DNA of 64,000 nt from Roridomyces roridus (lineage: Eukaryota > Basidiomycota > Agaricomycetes > Agaricales > Mycenaceae): contig JARKIF010000055.1 of assembly GCA_029378245.1 (NCBI GenBank), forward strand, positions 62,001 to 126,000, read 5' to 3'. Below are positions 1 to 9,679 of the stretch, piece after piece (within the stretch, counting starts at the first letter, position 1; the number at the start of each line of letters is the position of its first letter). The notes beneath the pieces are model-generated. The model made no database searches and was not told where the DNA came from. It saw nothing but the letters and a program-made list of their open reading frames with translations. The position numbers and the translations under genes were made by a program.

Positions 1-230
1 TGCTGCCGAATAGGTGGGTTGACTCACCCATATTCAGAATATTCTCTGATCTGCTCCAAGATCAGGCTTCGGCTTCTGCCGGCATGACTCCGCCCACGGG
101 AAGAGTGTATGTTTTGGCTGATTGAGCCTCTATCTTTTAATACAGGTTGAATCAGCCACAGACCATGCAAGAGATACATTTACACCCACTCTTTAAGCAA
201 GTCTCCTAGTAGAAGAAAAAAACTTGTACC

Positions 231-365
231 AAGCCCAGGCTCGAGCCCGGGCTTGAGACTTGGGCCGGGCTTGATGCGGGCTCGGGCTCGGGCTCGGGAA
301 ATGTCAAGCCTAAGCCCGCCAAAGCCCAGCCCAAGCCCGGGCTTTTAGGCCCAGCCCGGCCCTGA
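231..365. repeat. GC-rich word repeat (GGGCTCGG / CAAGCCC type)
   Basis: This stretch is built almost entirely from the words GGGCTCGG, GGGCTTG and their complements, in both orientations, so it could fold into hairpins. No reading frame or known family is visible. Similar stretches with different words lie at 11,965-12,052, 42,150-42,510 and 63,430-64,000. Confidence 0.75.
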
Positions 366-1976
366 ACATCACTAGGAAAGTCGTATGGCCACTTGCTGTG
401 CTGAGGACGAGATGTGCAGATCTTGGGCCCTCATTCGTAGACGGACTTGGCGTCCACTGATATTGTCTGGCACGAGTCAGGTTGAATCAGCAATGAGCGC
501 GTTTATCCATGACAGTCACGGTGCAATCGACTTTTCAATCTCCAGCCTTCTGCATAGCGCCTCCATATCCGTCTGTCGTGCAATCCTCGCGACTCTTGCC
601 CATACATTGACCCGATCTTGCCCACCCGCCCGGCGCACCCTCACCGCTCGCGGGCGCGTCTTTTTTGCATGCCCCTACCGTCCCACGGCCAGTGGAAGTC
701 GATGAGTCATGCACCATCTGCCATTACCCCTCGACATCCCTGGGACGTATTTTCCAAACTCCCTTTCGAGGAGCAAGCTTCCTTGAAGCTGCCCGGAAAC
801 CCTCTCCTCCACTCTGCAGTACGACACTGCATCTTTGGGGCATCTTGCGAGGGCATGGATGGAACGCTTGGGTCAGGCGACGTGAGCGAAAAAGTGGACG
901 AGTGGCAATAGAGGCAGTTTCGAGTCGGCCGTTGCATGACGAACAGTGTGCCGCGCGCGCTCAAGAGACACCCTTACTGCGGCTCTCTCTCTGGTTTCTG
1001 CGAAGACACGTCGCCTGGGGCGAGATCTGTATTCGAGTCCCTTGTCCGCAATCGTCTCCGCTTCGAAACCTTGAACTCAGCGGCAAAGGACTATACACAT
1101 GCAATCTTACCGGTGGCTCAAATACTTGTCCCATGCAGAGATTACACGAGCTCGGTGTGGTCTGCCACTCCATGCATCCATGGGAACGACACTCCGCGTT
1201 ACCCCGCAATTCTGCGTTGGATGGCCATACAAGAGCATGGATGGAATGTTGGGGAATGCCGGGTCAAGCGACACAGGCGAGAGGTGGATGAGCGGCAGTG
1301 GGGGCAGTGGGGGCAGCCTCAATCGACCATTTGCTCCCAAACAGTGTCCCGCGTGTGTTCAAAGAGTCGTCCTTGCGGCTGTGTCTGGTTTCCGTCACGA
1401 CACATCACATAGGGTCAGCTTTGTGTTGGAGTACCTTGCCGGCAACCGTCTCCGCTTCGGAATCTTGAACTCCGCGGCAAAGCAATATACAGCAACGACG
1501 GGCTGAAGTGTGTACGTCCTTCCATTCCATCTTACCTGTGGCTCAGCTCAAATACTCGTCCTATGCAGAGGTTACACGACCTCGTTCTGTGTTCTCACTA
1601 TACAAATCCACGGGAGCGCCTCCCTTGTGGCTCTGTAGTGGCTGCGCCATCCTCCTCGCCAATATTTGCACCAATATATCTCTTCGTCGTTCCGGCGCAA
1701 GCTGCAGCTTGTTCTCTGCCTTTTTCAAGACGTCACCATACAATTCACGCCTTCCGCTGGCTACGTCGAGTCGAGGAGATCCAGCAGTTCGCTGAAGCTC
1801 TTATCCACCACCGCACCGGCCTGGCGTCCTTATCTTATCTCATGTCTTATGGCGATCTCGGGCAGTCTCAGAAATGCACCCGGCCCTCCATCCCAGACCT
1901 CTGCGGCCCGCGCGGGTGTCACCCCCACCCGCTTTGCTTCCGCCGATCCATTTTCGATTGAAATGGAGGCAGAACG
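366..1976. other. Intergenic, no supported gene; contains a tandem duplication
   Basis: Open frames here overlap on both strands, share no family motif and cannot be joined by convincing introns, so I call no gene. The main structure is the diverged tandem duplication listed separately. The right end is promoter sequence for the gene starting at 2049. Confidence 0.6.
850..1620. repeat. Diverged tandem duplication of about 390 bp
   Basis: Unit 1 (about 850-1190) and unit 2 (about 1232-1620) run in the same order. Both start at CATGGATGGAA, and both contain CCGTCTCCGCTTCG-like, CTTGAACTC.GCGGCAAAG and ATGCAGAG.TTACACGA segments. Unit 2 carries insertions. Neither unit encodes a recognisable protein. 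Confidence 0.75.
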
Positions 1977-1983
1977 TATAAAA
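1977..1983 (+). promoter_or_regulatory. TATA box of the secreted cysteine-rich gene
   Basis: TATAAAA lies 66 nt before the start codon at 2049 and is followed by a pyrimidine and CACACA-rich leader, a usual layout for fungal promoters. Confidence 0.6.
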
Positions 1984-2048
1984 TGCGGGGGTTTCTCCAG
2001 CTGAATCCATCTCTCCATCCACCCACTCACACTCCATACACATATACA

Positions 2049-2939
2049 ATGCTCTTCTCCACATCCTTCATCTCTACTCTCCTGCTTGCCTCCGTCGTCC
2101 AGGCCGCCCCATCGTACGTACTTGCTGTCCGTTTGGGGTCGTTGTACTGACTTCGTTCTTTAGGGGCCCAGACAATGCTTTGGAGGCGCGGGCGCCGTGC
2201 AACCCCGGTTACTATCCCAATTACAACAAGAACGGTGTCTGCACTCTTTGCCCTGCTGGTCAGTTTACTCCCTTCTTCGTACTGCGTCGTGGTCTGACCA
2301 TTCTATCCAGGCCACTACTGTCCCGATGGGCAAAGCCTGTCTAACTGCGGCACTGGTCAATATCAACCTAGTGCGTTTCCTTTCATCCTATCTGCCACTC
2401 TCGCTGAGGCATGCTACAGAGACCGGTACAAAGCAGGGTCCCTGCCCCGACTGCCCTTCTGGGACATACCAGCCCAATGAGGGTCAAGCAAGCTGCATTC
2501 CCGCACCCAAAGGTGGATATGTCCTGTGTGAGTGTCATCGACATCGTCTCTCCTCCGATTCTTATTGCTTCTTAGACCCGGGCGCGCACTCCTACAACAA
2601 TGCTTCTAGTGGCTCGTTCCAGGGCGTGTATGTATCACCTACCTATACATGCTATTCCTCATCTGACGCCCTGATTCAGCATGGGCCAAAACCTCACCTG
2701 CACGACCTGCTGCGGATACTCTGCCGTCGGCAACAGCAACACCGTCGCAACCCGCTGCCCCAGTGGCACCTACGCGTCCCCCGGTTCTGGTGGCGCGTGC
2801 ACGAAGACGAAGGCCAATTGTGTTGTCCCTGCGACTTGCACACAGCTTGCGAATGGTACTTGCCGTGAGTATCTCTTGTCTGCTGTCTTGGACTTGAGCT
2901 TACTAGATCGCTTTAGCTGCTGGGACGCAGAATCATTAG
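2049..2939 (+). CDS. Small secreted cysteine-rich protein (ephrin-receptor/GCC2-GCC3-like repeats)
   Basis: The ATG at 2049 opens a signal peptide (MLFSTSFISTLLLASVVQAAP). Six introns join seven exons into a protein of roughly 170-180 residues that ends CPAGTQNH at the TAG at 2937-2939. The mature part is rich in cysteine and glycine, with spaced motifs such as CNPGYYPNYN, CTLCPAGHYCPDG, CPDCPSGTYQP and CCGYSAVG. These resemble the cysteine-rich repeats of ephrin-receptor-like (GCC2/GCC3) domains. The protein is presumably extracellular and disulfide-bonded. Its role is unknown: it could be a cell-wall or matrix protein or an effector-like secreted protein. All joins keep frame and use GT-AG borders, so the gene looks intact. 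Confidence 0.8.
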
Positions 2940-3738
2940 AGTGGTGTCGGGGTGTTTTATCATTATCTCAGTCTGCTGTCCATTTTTGCTTTGTGAATCC
3001 ATATACTATCTGTCTGAAACCTTCGTGCCCTCGAGCTCCTTAGAAAGCCGCAGCTCTATGTAAGTCTGAGCCCGTAAGCGACGTCTTCGACAGCGTGATC
3101 GTGTTGCTTATTTCTTACCACTCATGTCCACCTCTGGCCCTCTCGTTTTCCTCAACGGCCTCAACAAAACCCGCATGGGACGAGCTCAAAGCTTCGATTT
3201 CATGCACTTGATCTTTTTTCTCCGGTAGACTTATGTTTTGGTGAGTGAGAGCCAAGTGAGAGCGCCTATTTCTTACCACGCCCATTGACGCCTGGACTCG
3301 TAGTTATGCCACCGACTCCTCCTCCCGCACCTTCGCGCTGTATCTTCATGCGGTGCTCATTCTGTACAGGCGACAGCCCAATGGTCGCCTGAGACGTTGT
3401 GCATCCTCTCGCAAAGTACCGACCGGATCTCCCACCTGCGAATTCTGCTCGAACGCCCGAGACCGGTTGTCGTCGCTCGTTTCTGCGATCCGTTGTATCA
3501 TACATTCCCCAGGTCGCTCTCAAAGCTCCAGGGCACTCTGATCCATGGGTTCGCGCCGTGTTCGCTTCCCACTTCAACTGAAGGGAACATTCACGGCTGG
3601 CTATCGTGTTGAGAGGCCGTCCTAGACGACCAAGCTGCTGGGCTGGAGGAGGTTCTCGAGGCTGGGATATTTCTGGACATGACGTTAAGGCTATGGTCCA
3701 GTAACCGTTCTCCCGCTCTTTCTGTTTCTCCCATCCTC
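2940..3738. other. Intergenic, no gene seen
   Basis: This is 3' flank of the secreted protein and 5' flank of the F-box gene. A short motif, TATTTCTTACCAC, occurs twice (near 3109 and 3269). No frame shows a family motif. Confidence 0.6.
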
Positions 3739-4968
3739 ATGGCGTCCATACCCCAGCTCCGCGAGGACCTCGAGTCGCTCGAGAGAGCGATTGAACGCCA
3801 GAAAGAGGTTCTCAAAGACCTCGAAAAGCAGCGCAGCGACGTCCAGAGCGAATTAAACTCCCTTATCGACCCAATGGCTCGACTTCCCCCAGAGATCTCT
3901 TCTGACATCCTCCTCAAATCCCTTCCGATGCCTCCCCTTTGGAGTTCCCTACTGCTCCTTCGGCTCGTGTGTCATGCATGGAGCACCCTTGCTCTCGCTA
4001 CTCCTTCTTTGTGGAGTACCATCACCGACGAAGGCATGCCGGGCAGTAATTTTGCAGGAGTAGTGCAGAGATGGCTCGGTCGCGCGCCTGGCCTCCCGAT
4101 CTCGGTGATCCTTCGCGATACCTCTTCGGCGATGCTCGCGGTCTACAAGCTCGAGGCTCTCGAGGCGTATGCGCCCCAAATTCAAACTCTGTACCTGCCT
4201 ACCTTGCACGATGGCAGTATTGACGTCATTGCCCGCTTCAATGCTTTGAGATTTCTCACCATCCAGTACGCACAGCTACTTTCCCCCAACCTCCTCCTCG
4301 CTCTACTACGTGGTCTACCAAACCTCGTAAAGCTCGAGACGTGCAACGTCAAATACAGCCCGATGCTACCGATGGCGAGGCACTTGACCCATCGCAACTT
4401 GGAGTACCTGCATTTTGGTTACTTGGAAGGATTTATCCGGTTTTCCGAGACCTCGATCTTGCCGCTTCTCACATTGCCCGCCCTTCAATCACTGCTCATC
4501 TCCCGGGATCGAATCAGCCAGACCGACCTGCACCACTTCCTGGTGCGGTCTTCTCCACCCTTGCGCTATCTAGGCATACAATTCAGGGAGGAGGATCTCC
4601 GGAGCCCAACAATTATATCGTGCCTCGGGCTCATCCCTGCCCTTACGGATCTCCATATTCTTCGACCGCATTCTTGGAGTGGCGTGGTCCAAGCCCTGTC
4701 TCTCTTCGAATTATGGGCTACTGCTCCCGACCTTCTTCCTGCGTTGGAAAATCTCTCAATTCAAGCAGACGCCGAACCGGGTACCGAGCTGTACGCGCGG
4801 GCCGTCGAATTTTTGGGGAACCGACGCTCGTCGTTGCAGTCCCTTCGGCTCATTGTTCCTTTCGTCTCACAGGACTCGCTTCAAAACGATGCGGTCGCAG
4901 CATTGCGAGTATTCCGGGACGAAGGGGTGCGCGTTCACATTGGAACCGAGAGAATGAACTTTTTGTGA
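3739..4968 (+). CDS. F-box protein with N-terminal coiled coil
   Basis: An uninterrupted frame of about 409 residues runs from MASIPQLREDLESLERAIE to the TGA at 4966-4968. An ATG 60 nt upstream is in frame, but its added residues look unlike the family, so I take 3739. Residues about 5-40 form a charged coiled coil (ERAIERQKEVLKDLEKQR). A cyclin-like F-box with MARLPPEISSDILLKSLP follows, then leucine-rich stretches that probably form LRR-type repeats. This coiled coil plus F-box arrangement is very common in large agaric gene families and would recruit substrates to an SCF ubiquitin ligase. There are no introns in the coding region. The substrate is unknown. Confidence 0.82.
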   Translation: MASIPQLREDLESLERAIERQKEVLKDLEKQRSDVQSELNSLIDPMARLPPEISSDILLKSLPMPPLWSSLLLLRLVCHAWSTLALATPSLWSTITDEGMPGSNFAGVVQRWLGRAPGLPISVILRDTSSAMLAVYKLEALEAYAPQIQTLYLPTLHDGSIDVIARFNALRFLTIQYAQLLSPNLLLALLRGLPNLVKLETCNVKYSPMLPMARHLTHRNLEYLHFGYLEGFIRFSETSILPLLTLPALQSLLISRDRISQTDLHHFLVRSSPPLRYLGIQFREEDLRSPTIISCLGLIPALTDLHILRPHSWSGVVQALSLFELWATAPDLLPALENLSIQADAEPGTELYARAVEFLGNRRSSLQSLRLIVPFVSQDSLQNDAVAALRVFRDEGVRVHIGTERMNFL

Positions 4969-5137
4969 GGTGCCGCAGTGCCGCTAGCTTCCAAGACCAT
5001 GAGCAAGCGTCTCGTAGTGTATACAATCAATGCCTGTAGTTTACTGAGATCAATGCCAATGTTATTCCGCTACCTCATCGCGCTCTCGTGGTCTCTGCGC
5101 TCTGCCACTTTGGCATTCCTTACACCGGAACCATAGG

Positions 5138-6841
5138 ATGTCTTTTGCTCTCCTCCCTCGTCCGCTACTGAGACAACGCCCTTCTCTCTACCGGTACGCG
5201 ATCTTTCGGCGTTCTTCGGGCCAAACGATGACGGAGATTCAGAGCACTCTCTTCCCAGAGCGACCTGCCTCTCTCGGGGATTCGCGTCCTTGAACTAGGA
5301 CAACTCATTGCAGGACCTTTTGCGGGTCAGCTCCTAGGGTACGCGCGCGTTTCCTCGGGTGGCACTGATCAGCTCACCGACGCAGCCAATTTGGCGCAGA
5401 GGTCATAAAAGTCGAGCCGCCGAAGAAGGGCGACCCTCTCCGCGTCTGGCGCGAGCTCGATTTGGATGGCTGTAGTCCGTGGTTCCGGAGCATCGGTCGG
5501 AATAAGAAGAGCGTCGCCATCGACCTTCGGACTTCTGAGGGCAGGGAGTGAGTTGCATCCCCCACTCTCCACGCGACAACTCATCCAAAGCAGACTTGTG
5601 CGCAAGCTTGCACTCAAGTCTGACGTTCTCATCGAGAATTTCAAACCTGGAAGTAGGTACATCGCTTCATCTCATTTCACGCTCTCAGCCTACATCCTCC
5701 AGCCTTGGAAAAGTGGTCATTAGATCCAGCGTCTCTGCACCCACATAACCCCGGCCTCATCTACACCCGTGTGAGCGGCTATGGTCAGACGGGCCCTTGG
5801 GCGTCGCGGCCGGGTTTTGCTTCCGTCTGCGAGGCCGAGTCTGGCTTTCGTTTCATCAATGGCTTCCCCGACGAGAAGACTGGGGGCCTGGGTGGTCCTC
5901 CCGTCCGCCCGAATATCAGTCTGGGCGACTCTGTCGCGGGATTACATGCTGCGTTTGGAACGGCGAGTCTTCCTACGTCTGGGCCTGAAACTGTGTTGAT
6001 GGATGACTATAGGTGCTCGCGCTTCTGCAGAGGCAGAAGAAACAGTCGAGCGGCCAAGCGGGAGGGACGACAGTGGATGTCAGCATTCTCGAGAGGTCCG
6101 TGGTTCGAGAAGAATGTCCATCCTTCCACTGACGTTGTCCAGTATGCTGAATCTCATGGAAGGTATTATACCTGAATACGATCGGAAGGGCAAGGTATTC
6201 TTCACTCTCTTGGGGCTACCTGTGGTTAGCTTACGTCTCCTCTGCAGGTCCGTGGCCCTTCCGGCTCCTCCGTCACAGGCATTGTGCCTACCAACGCCTA
6301 CCCCTGCCTCCCCGCTCCTTCCGCCCCAGAAACTCCGGTGTATATTGTTATCGGCGCCAACGGTGACGCGCTCTATACGCGCCTCATGCACTTGATTGGT
6401 GCCCCTCATCTCGCCACGCCCGCATATGCTCAGAACCACCAACGAGTGGCACATCAGGCGGAGATCGAGGCTGCTATCATCGCCTGGACAAGTACGCGTA
6501 GTGCTGAGGAAGTCGAGGCACAGATGGAGGCAGCGAGCATACCTGTGGGGCGCGTGGCTAGTGTGCGTGAGGTGACAAACAGCAAGCAGGTCGCGGCGCG
6601 CGGGGCGGTGCAGGATGTCTGGGTGCCTCGAGCTCAGAACGTCCCGAAACAGGGCACTGACGTTGACGATGGCTGGCATGTCAAGATGCAGGGGACATTC
6701 CCGGTGCTCGAAGGCTGTGATCCAAAGCCACGGTGGGCGGGCCCTGATCTTGGCGTGCATACGGATGAGGTTCTCATGGGCGATCTGGGTCTCGATGCGG
6801 AGGAGCTGGGACGCCTGAGGAAAGAGGGAATCATCGAATGA
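5138..6841 (+). CDS. CaiB/BaiF family III CoA-transferase, SUGCT-like, probably mitochondrial
   Basis: Exon 1 (5138-5193) gives an arginine-rich N-terminus (MSFALLPRPLLRQRPSLYR) typical of a mitochondrial presequence. After a 49-nt intron the conserved start of the family appears: LSGIRVLELGQLIAGPFAG, then FGAEVIKVEPP, RNKKSVAIDL and SDVLIENFKPG. The C-terminal half has YTRVSGYGQTGPWASRPGF, GDSVAGLHAAFGT and IPVGRVASVREV, ending at TGA 6839-6841. Family III enzymes move CoA between carboxylic acids through an aspartyl-CoA thioester. The animal relative SUGCT acts on glutarate with succinyl-CoA or HMG-CoA, but the substrate here is not shown by the sequence. To keep AAFGTVLALLQRQK in frame, the intron at 5963-6012 must be GC-AG with donor gcgagt. 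The protein is otherwise full length and intact. Confidence 0.85.
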
Positions 6842-6962
6842 CTTGCTATAGGTCACCCTGTATTTCCACGAATCAAGCACGCCCTGCGAGTCAAAAGATA
6901 TTATTCCGAAACCTAAATTACCCTAGCCTCCGCCTCCTGAACAAAATCCGGATCCGATCTTG

Positions 6963-7778
6963 CTAGAAGCCGGTGCTCCACTGTACGCTGAGCAACGCCG
7001 GCTGAGGCGCCGACGCATTGGAGTCATTCAAGGTGCCAAAGGCAATGTTGCGCACGCCGATGGGAGACTCGGCAAAGGACTCGTCGAGGTCCCAAACTAT
7101 GGGATACATCAGCTACCAAGGGACGAGGACGATTTGCGGCACATACTAGTGGGGAAAATGGAATCCAGGATATCGCGGATGCCGTTCAAGGCAACCACGG
7201 CGGGGATTGTGCTGGGCTGGAGTACCATGACTCGAAGAACGGCTTGGAACGCCGGGCCTGTGGGGTTGGGCAGCGTCGTGACGATGGTTCGGGGTCCGAC
7301 GGGGAGGACGATGGTGTCGAGTGCCTTTAACTCCAAGAGGTATCTCCTCAGTGGGCCGACGGCCGCGTGATACTGAGCCGTGGTGAGGCCAGTGAGTGTG
7401 GTGGTGCCTACGGTTTTCGTCCATCCAGGGACTCCGCCGCTCACGAGTTGTGTGGTTGGGTCCTGCATGCCCTTGTATTGCAGGGATACGATTGGTCGGA
7501 TGGCGGTCATTGTGGGTTGGAGTTCTGTGTGTAGGACCTGGCTGGGACCTGTGGGATCGGTTTTATACGAAATTCGGATTCCGCCTTGACCGCACACCGG
7601 TGAGGGTGGATTGTAGACCGGGGGTCAAACTCGCCCCTTTACCTGGAGAACTTCGAGCTAACTGTCAGTGAAAGTGTGTCGAACCCTTGTATTCTGCATA
7701 GGCTGTCTTCCACCGGTAAGTCCATGGTAAAGACAGGATACAGCTTGTGAATCTTACCTGAGTTTTATGAATTTGCAT
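6963..7778 (-). CDS. Hypothetical protein, no recognised family
   Basis: The main exon encodes IRISYKTDPTGPSQV, then VSLQYKGMQDP, LTTAQYHAAVGPLRRYLLE, then TIVLPVGPRTIVTTLPNPTG and LNGIRDILDSIFP. A GT-AG intron then leads to WDLDESFAESPIGVRNIAFG and a stop at 6963-6965. The 5' end is less sure: ATG at 7776-7778, MQIHKTQ, and a small exon LARSSPG, each joined in frame by GT-AG introns. The total is about 225 residues with no signal peptide or membrane segment. The clean second exon after the intron argues for a real gene, but I do not recognise the family and propose no function. It is transcribed towards the CoA-transferase. Confidence 0.55.
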
Positions 7779-8004
7779 CAAGTCTCAACGTCTTCAGTCG
7801 ACCAAGTCGAATGTGCATCTGTGTCGTGCGCGTGCGCGTCTGTTTCTTCGACGCTGGGTGCGCGGAATCATAGTCAGAGTACTTTCCCTGCAGGTCCGAA
7901 TCCGACGGCAGGTACTTACCCGGATTAGACCTGGGTCGTTGCCATATTCAATCTGGTATTAAACAGAGCTGTTCGGACAAGACAGTGGATTTCGTCTTAC
8001 ATCT

Positions 8005-8705
8005 TCAGTTGGTACAAGCACCCCGTGCGAGCTCGTCCGCCTGTGTATTGTCGCCCCTTCCAACAAGCCAGAATTCCACATCCAACCCATCTTCCTGAAG
8101 GCTCTCAATCAACTTATCCAACGCCTGAAACTCGGCCTTGTTCTGCACTGGTTTGCCTGCAGCATTTTTCCACCCATTGTCTTGCCACCCGAACACCCAC
8201 TCTGTCATCGCGCCCACGACGTACTGCGAGTCGCAGATGAGCACGACCTTGCCGACGGTGAGCACATCGCGCAGTAGGAGCGAGGCCTGCTGGAGTGCTT
8301 TGGTGGCAGCAAGGATCTCTGCGCGTTGGCTTGTCTGCGTCCCGGTGATGGGTTCTGAGAGGTTGTGTGGAGAGTTAGGACCAAAGAATACGCCAACACC
8401 CGCACGTGCGGAGGGCGTGCCGTTGCCAGCACAAGCTCCGTCGATTGCGGCGACGACGGTACGAGCATCAAGGATCTTTTTCTGTGGCTCGCGGAAGGTG
8501 GAAAAAAAGGGGTTGGAAAATGGGGAGGACCAGGATATTATGTTTGTGGGACTGCGATCGGAAAACGTCGGGGGTGGAGTGAAGGTGCGGGCAGAGTCAC
8601 GGTGGTGCGACCGAGATGGTCTGTGGAGATGGTGCTGCCCGGAAGGGCACGGGCATGCGCTGCGCGATGTGCATCTGGAAAATGGCTCATGAAGTCCTCC
8701 GACAT
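8005..8705 (-). CDS. Ribonuclease H type 1
   Basis: The C-terminal 170 residues are an RNase H domain: VVAAIDGACAGNG (first catalytic Asp), TSQRAEILAATKALQQ (Glu), VLICDSQYVVGAMTEW (Asp) and DNTQADELARGA (last Asp), ending at the stop at 8005-8007. It would cut RNA in RNA-DNA hybrids. The domain frame has no upstream ATG. The likely start is ATG 8703-8705 (MSEDFMSHFPDAHRAAHARA), which lies in another frame. The change between frames needs either an intron of about 78 nt with a weak donor or a 1-nt indel near 8562-8565 (a TTTT run). An alternative in-frame upstream ATG lies at 8814-8816. The 5' region (8686-8775) is partly duplicated at 11,545-11,640. Confidence 0.72.
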
Positions 8706-8942
8706 TGCAGAATGTAGTGTGTGATTCGGTGTCGAGGACGATGGGCACTGCTCGGGACACGATGTGGTTGAGAACTTGAAGAGGATAGCTTTGGCCTGCT
8801 TTGGTTGATCCGTCATCAACCTTTCTTTCTCTTGTCGTTCTCTCACAGCTTGCCTATCTTGCTTTGATCAAGCCCAAGTTCACTCCTTTCTGTCGACGAC
8901 GACTGTATTTTCGCAATGGATTTTAATACGTTCACGAGTACC

Positions 8943-9498
8943 TCAAAGTCGAGCCTTGAAAGCCTCCATTTCCTCAAAAGACACCGCCCTATTTTCCCTC
9001 TTCCATATCCGTTCCTCTTCAGTGTTGGACTCGGGCGGGTGCATGCCATTGAGATTCCAAAGTAACCGCTTAGAGGATTGGCCATTCAGAATCACGCGAA
9101 AGAAATTTAAAACGCACATCGCAATCCGTGACTTGAACCTCCCAGTCGATGCCCCGGTCATTGGTGAAGGGCTTCAACGCATTCGCATAGCGACTCATGA
9201 ACAGCCGCTTTTGGGCGTCGCTGCCACAGATGTTAGTTGAGGACCTTTACATGTGAGAAACCTACCTCGAGTTGAAATTTCGAGCGACGTGTTCCACAGC
9301 AATGCGTACCATACGCCTTGAGACGTCTCCGCCGACAATCATGTTCCCGGGCTCAATCTCGATGAAAAGGACGACGACATAGAAGGCAGGGAGTGAGATC
9401 GGACGCGATGTGTATAGCCTCGTTATGACAGCACTTAGCGCTGTTTTGTCTTCGGGTGAGTAGAGACCCTTAGGCACGAAAAATCGGTGGAGAGGCAT
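8943..9498 (-). CDS. Tautomerase_3 (cis-CaaD-like) protein, copy A
   Basis: ATG 9496-9498 starts MPLHRFFVPKGLYSPEDK. Pro2 becomes the N-terminal catalytic proline of the tautomerase superfamily after Met removal. The core FYVVVLFIEIEPGNMIVGG and MVRIAVEHVARNF follows. An intron joins SDAQKRLFMSRYANALKPF and DRGIDWEVQVTD. A second intron leads to LLWNLNGMHPPES, then RIWKRENRAVSFEEM and KARL before the stop at 8943-8945. The protein is about 150 residues and intact. The family (PF14832) includes cis-3-chloroacrylate dehalogenase-like enzymes. The natural substrate in fungi is not known and cannot be read from the sequence. The gene is divergent from WRAP53 copy A, with a TATA box at 9539-9545. 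Confidence 0.83.
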
Positions 9499-9538
9499 TG
9501 CAAGATGACTGAGAAACGGAGATCGCGATATAGCTGCG

Positions 9539-9545
9539 TTTTATA
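9539..9545 (-). promoter_or_regulatory. TATA box of tautomerase copy A
   Basis: TATAAAA on the minus strand lies 41 nt before the ATG at 9498. The equivalent box before copy B is at 23,529. Confidence 0.55.
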
Positions 9546-9679
9546 TCTTACTCTTCAACGGCGTCCCGATCAAGACTTTAGACTTCGTGAGAGGTTCGTC
9601 TCGGACTCCCGGGACAAGAATCAAATGCAGGATGTCGATGAAACACCGCTGGGGCACAGGGCCGCAACAGCCGACTGTA

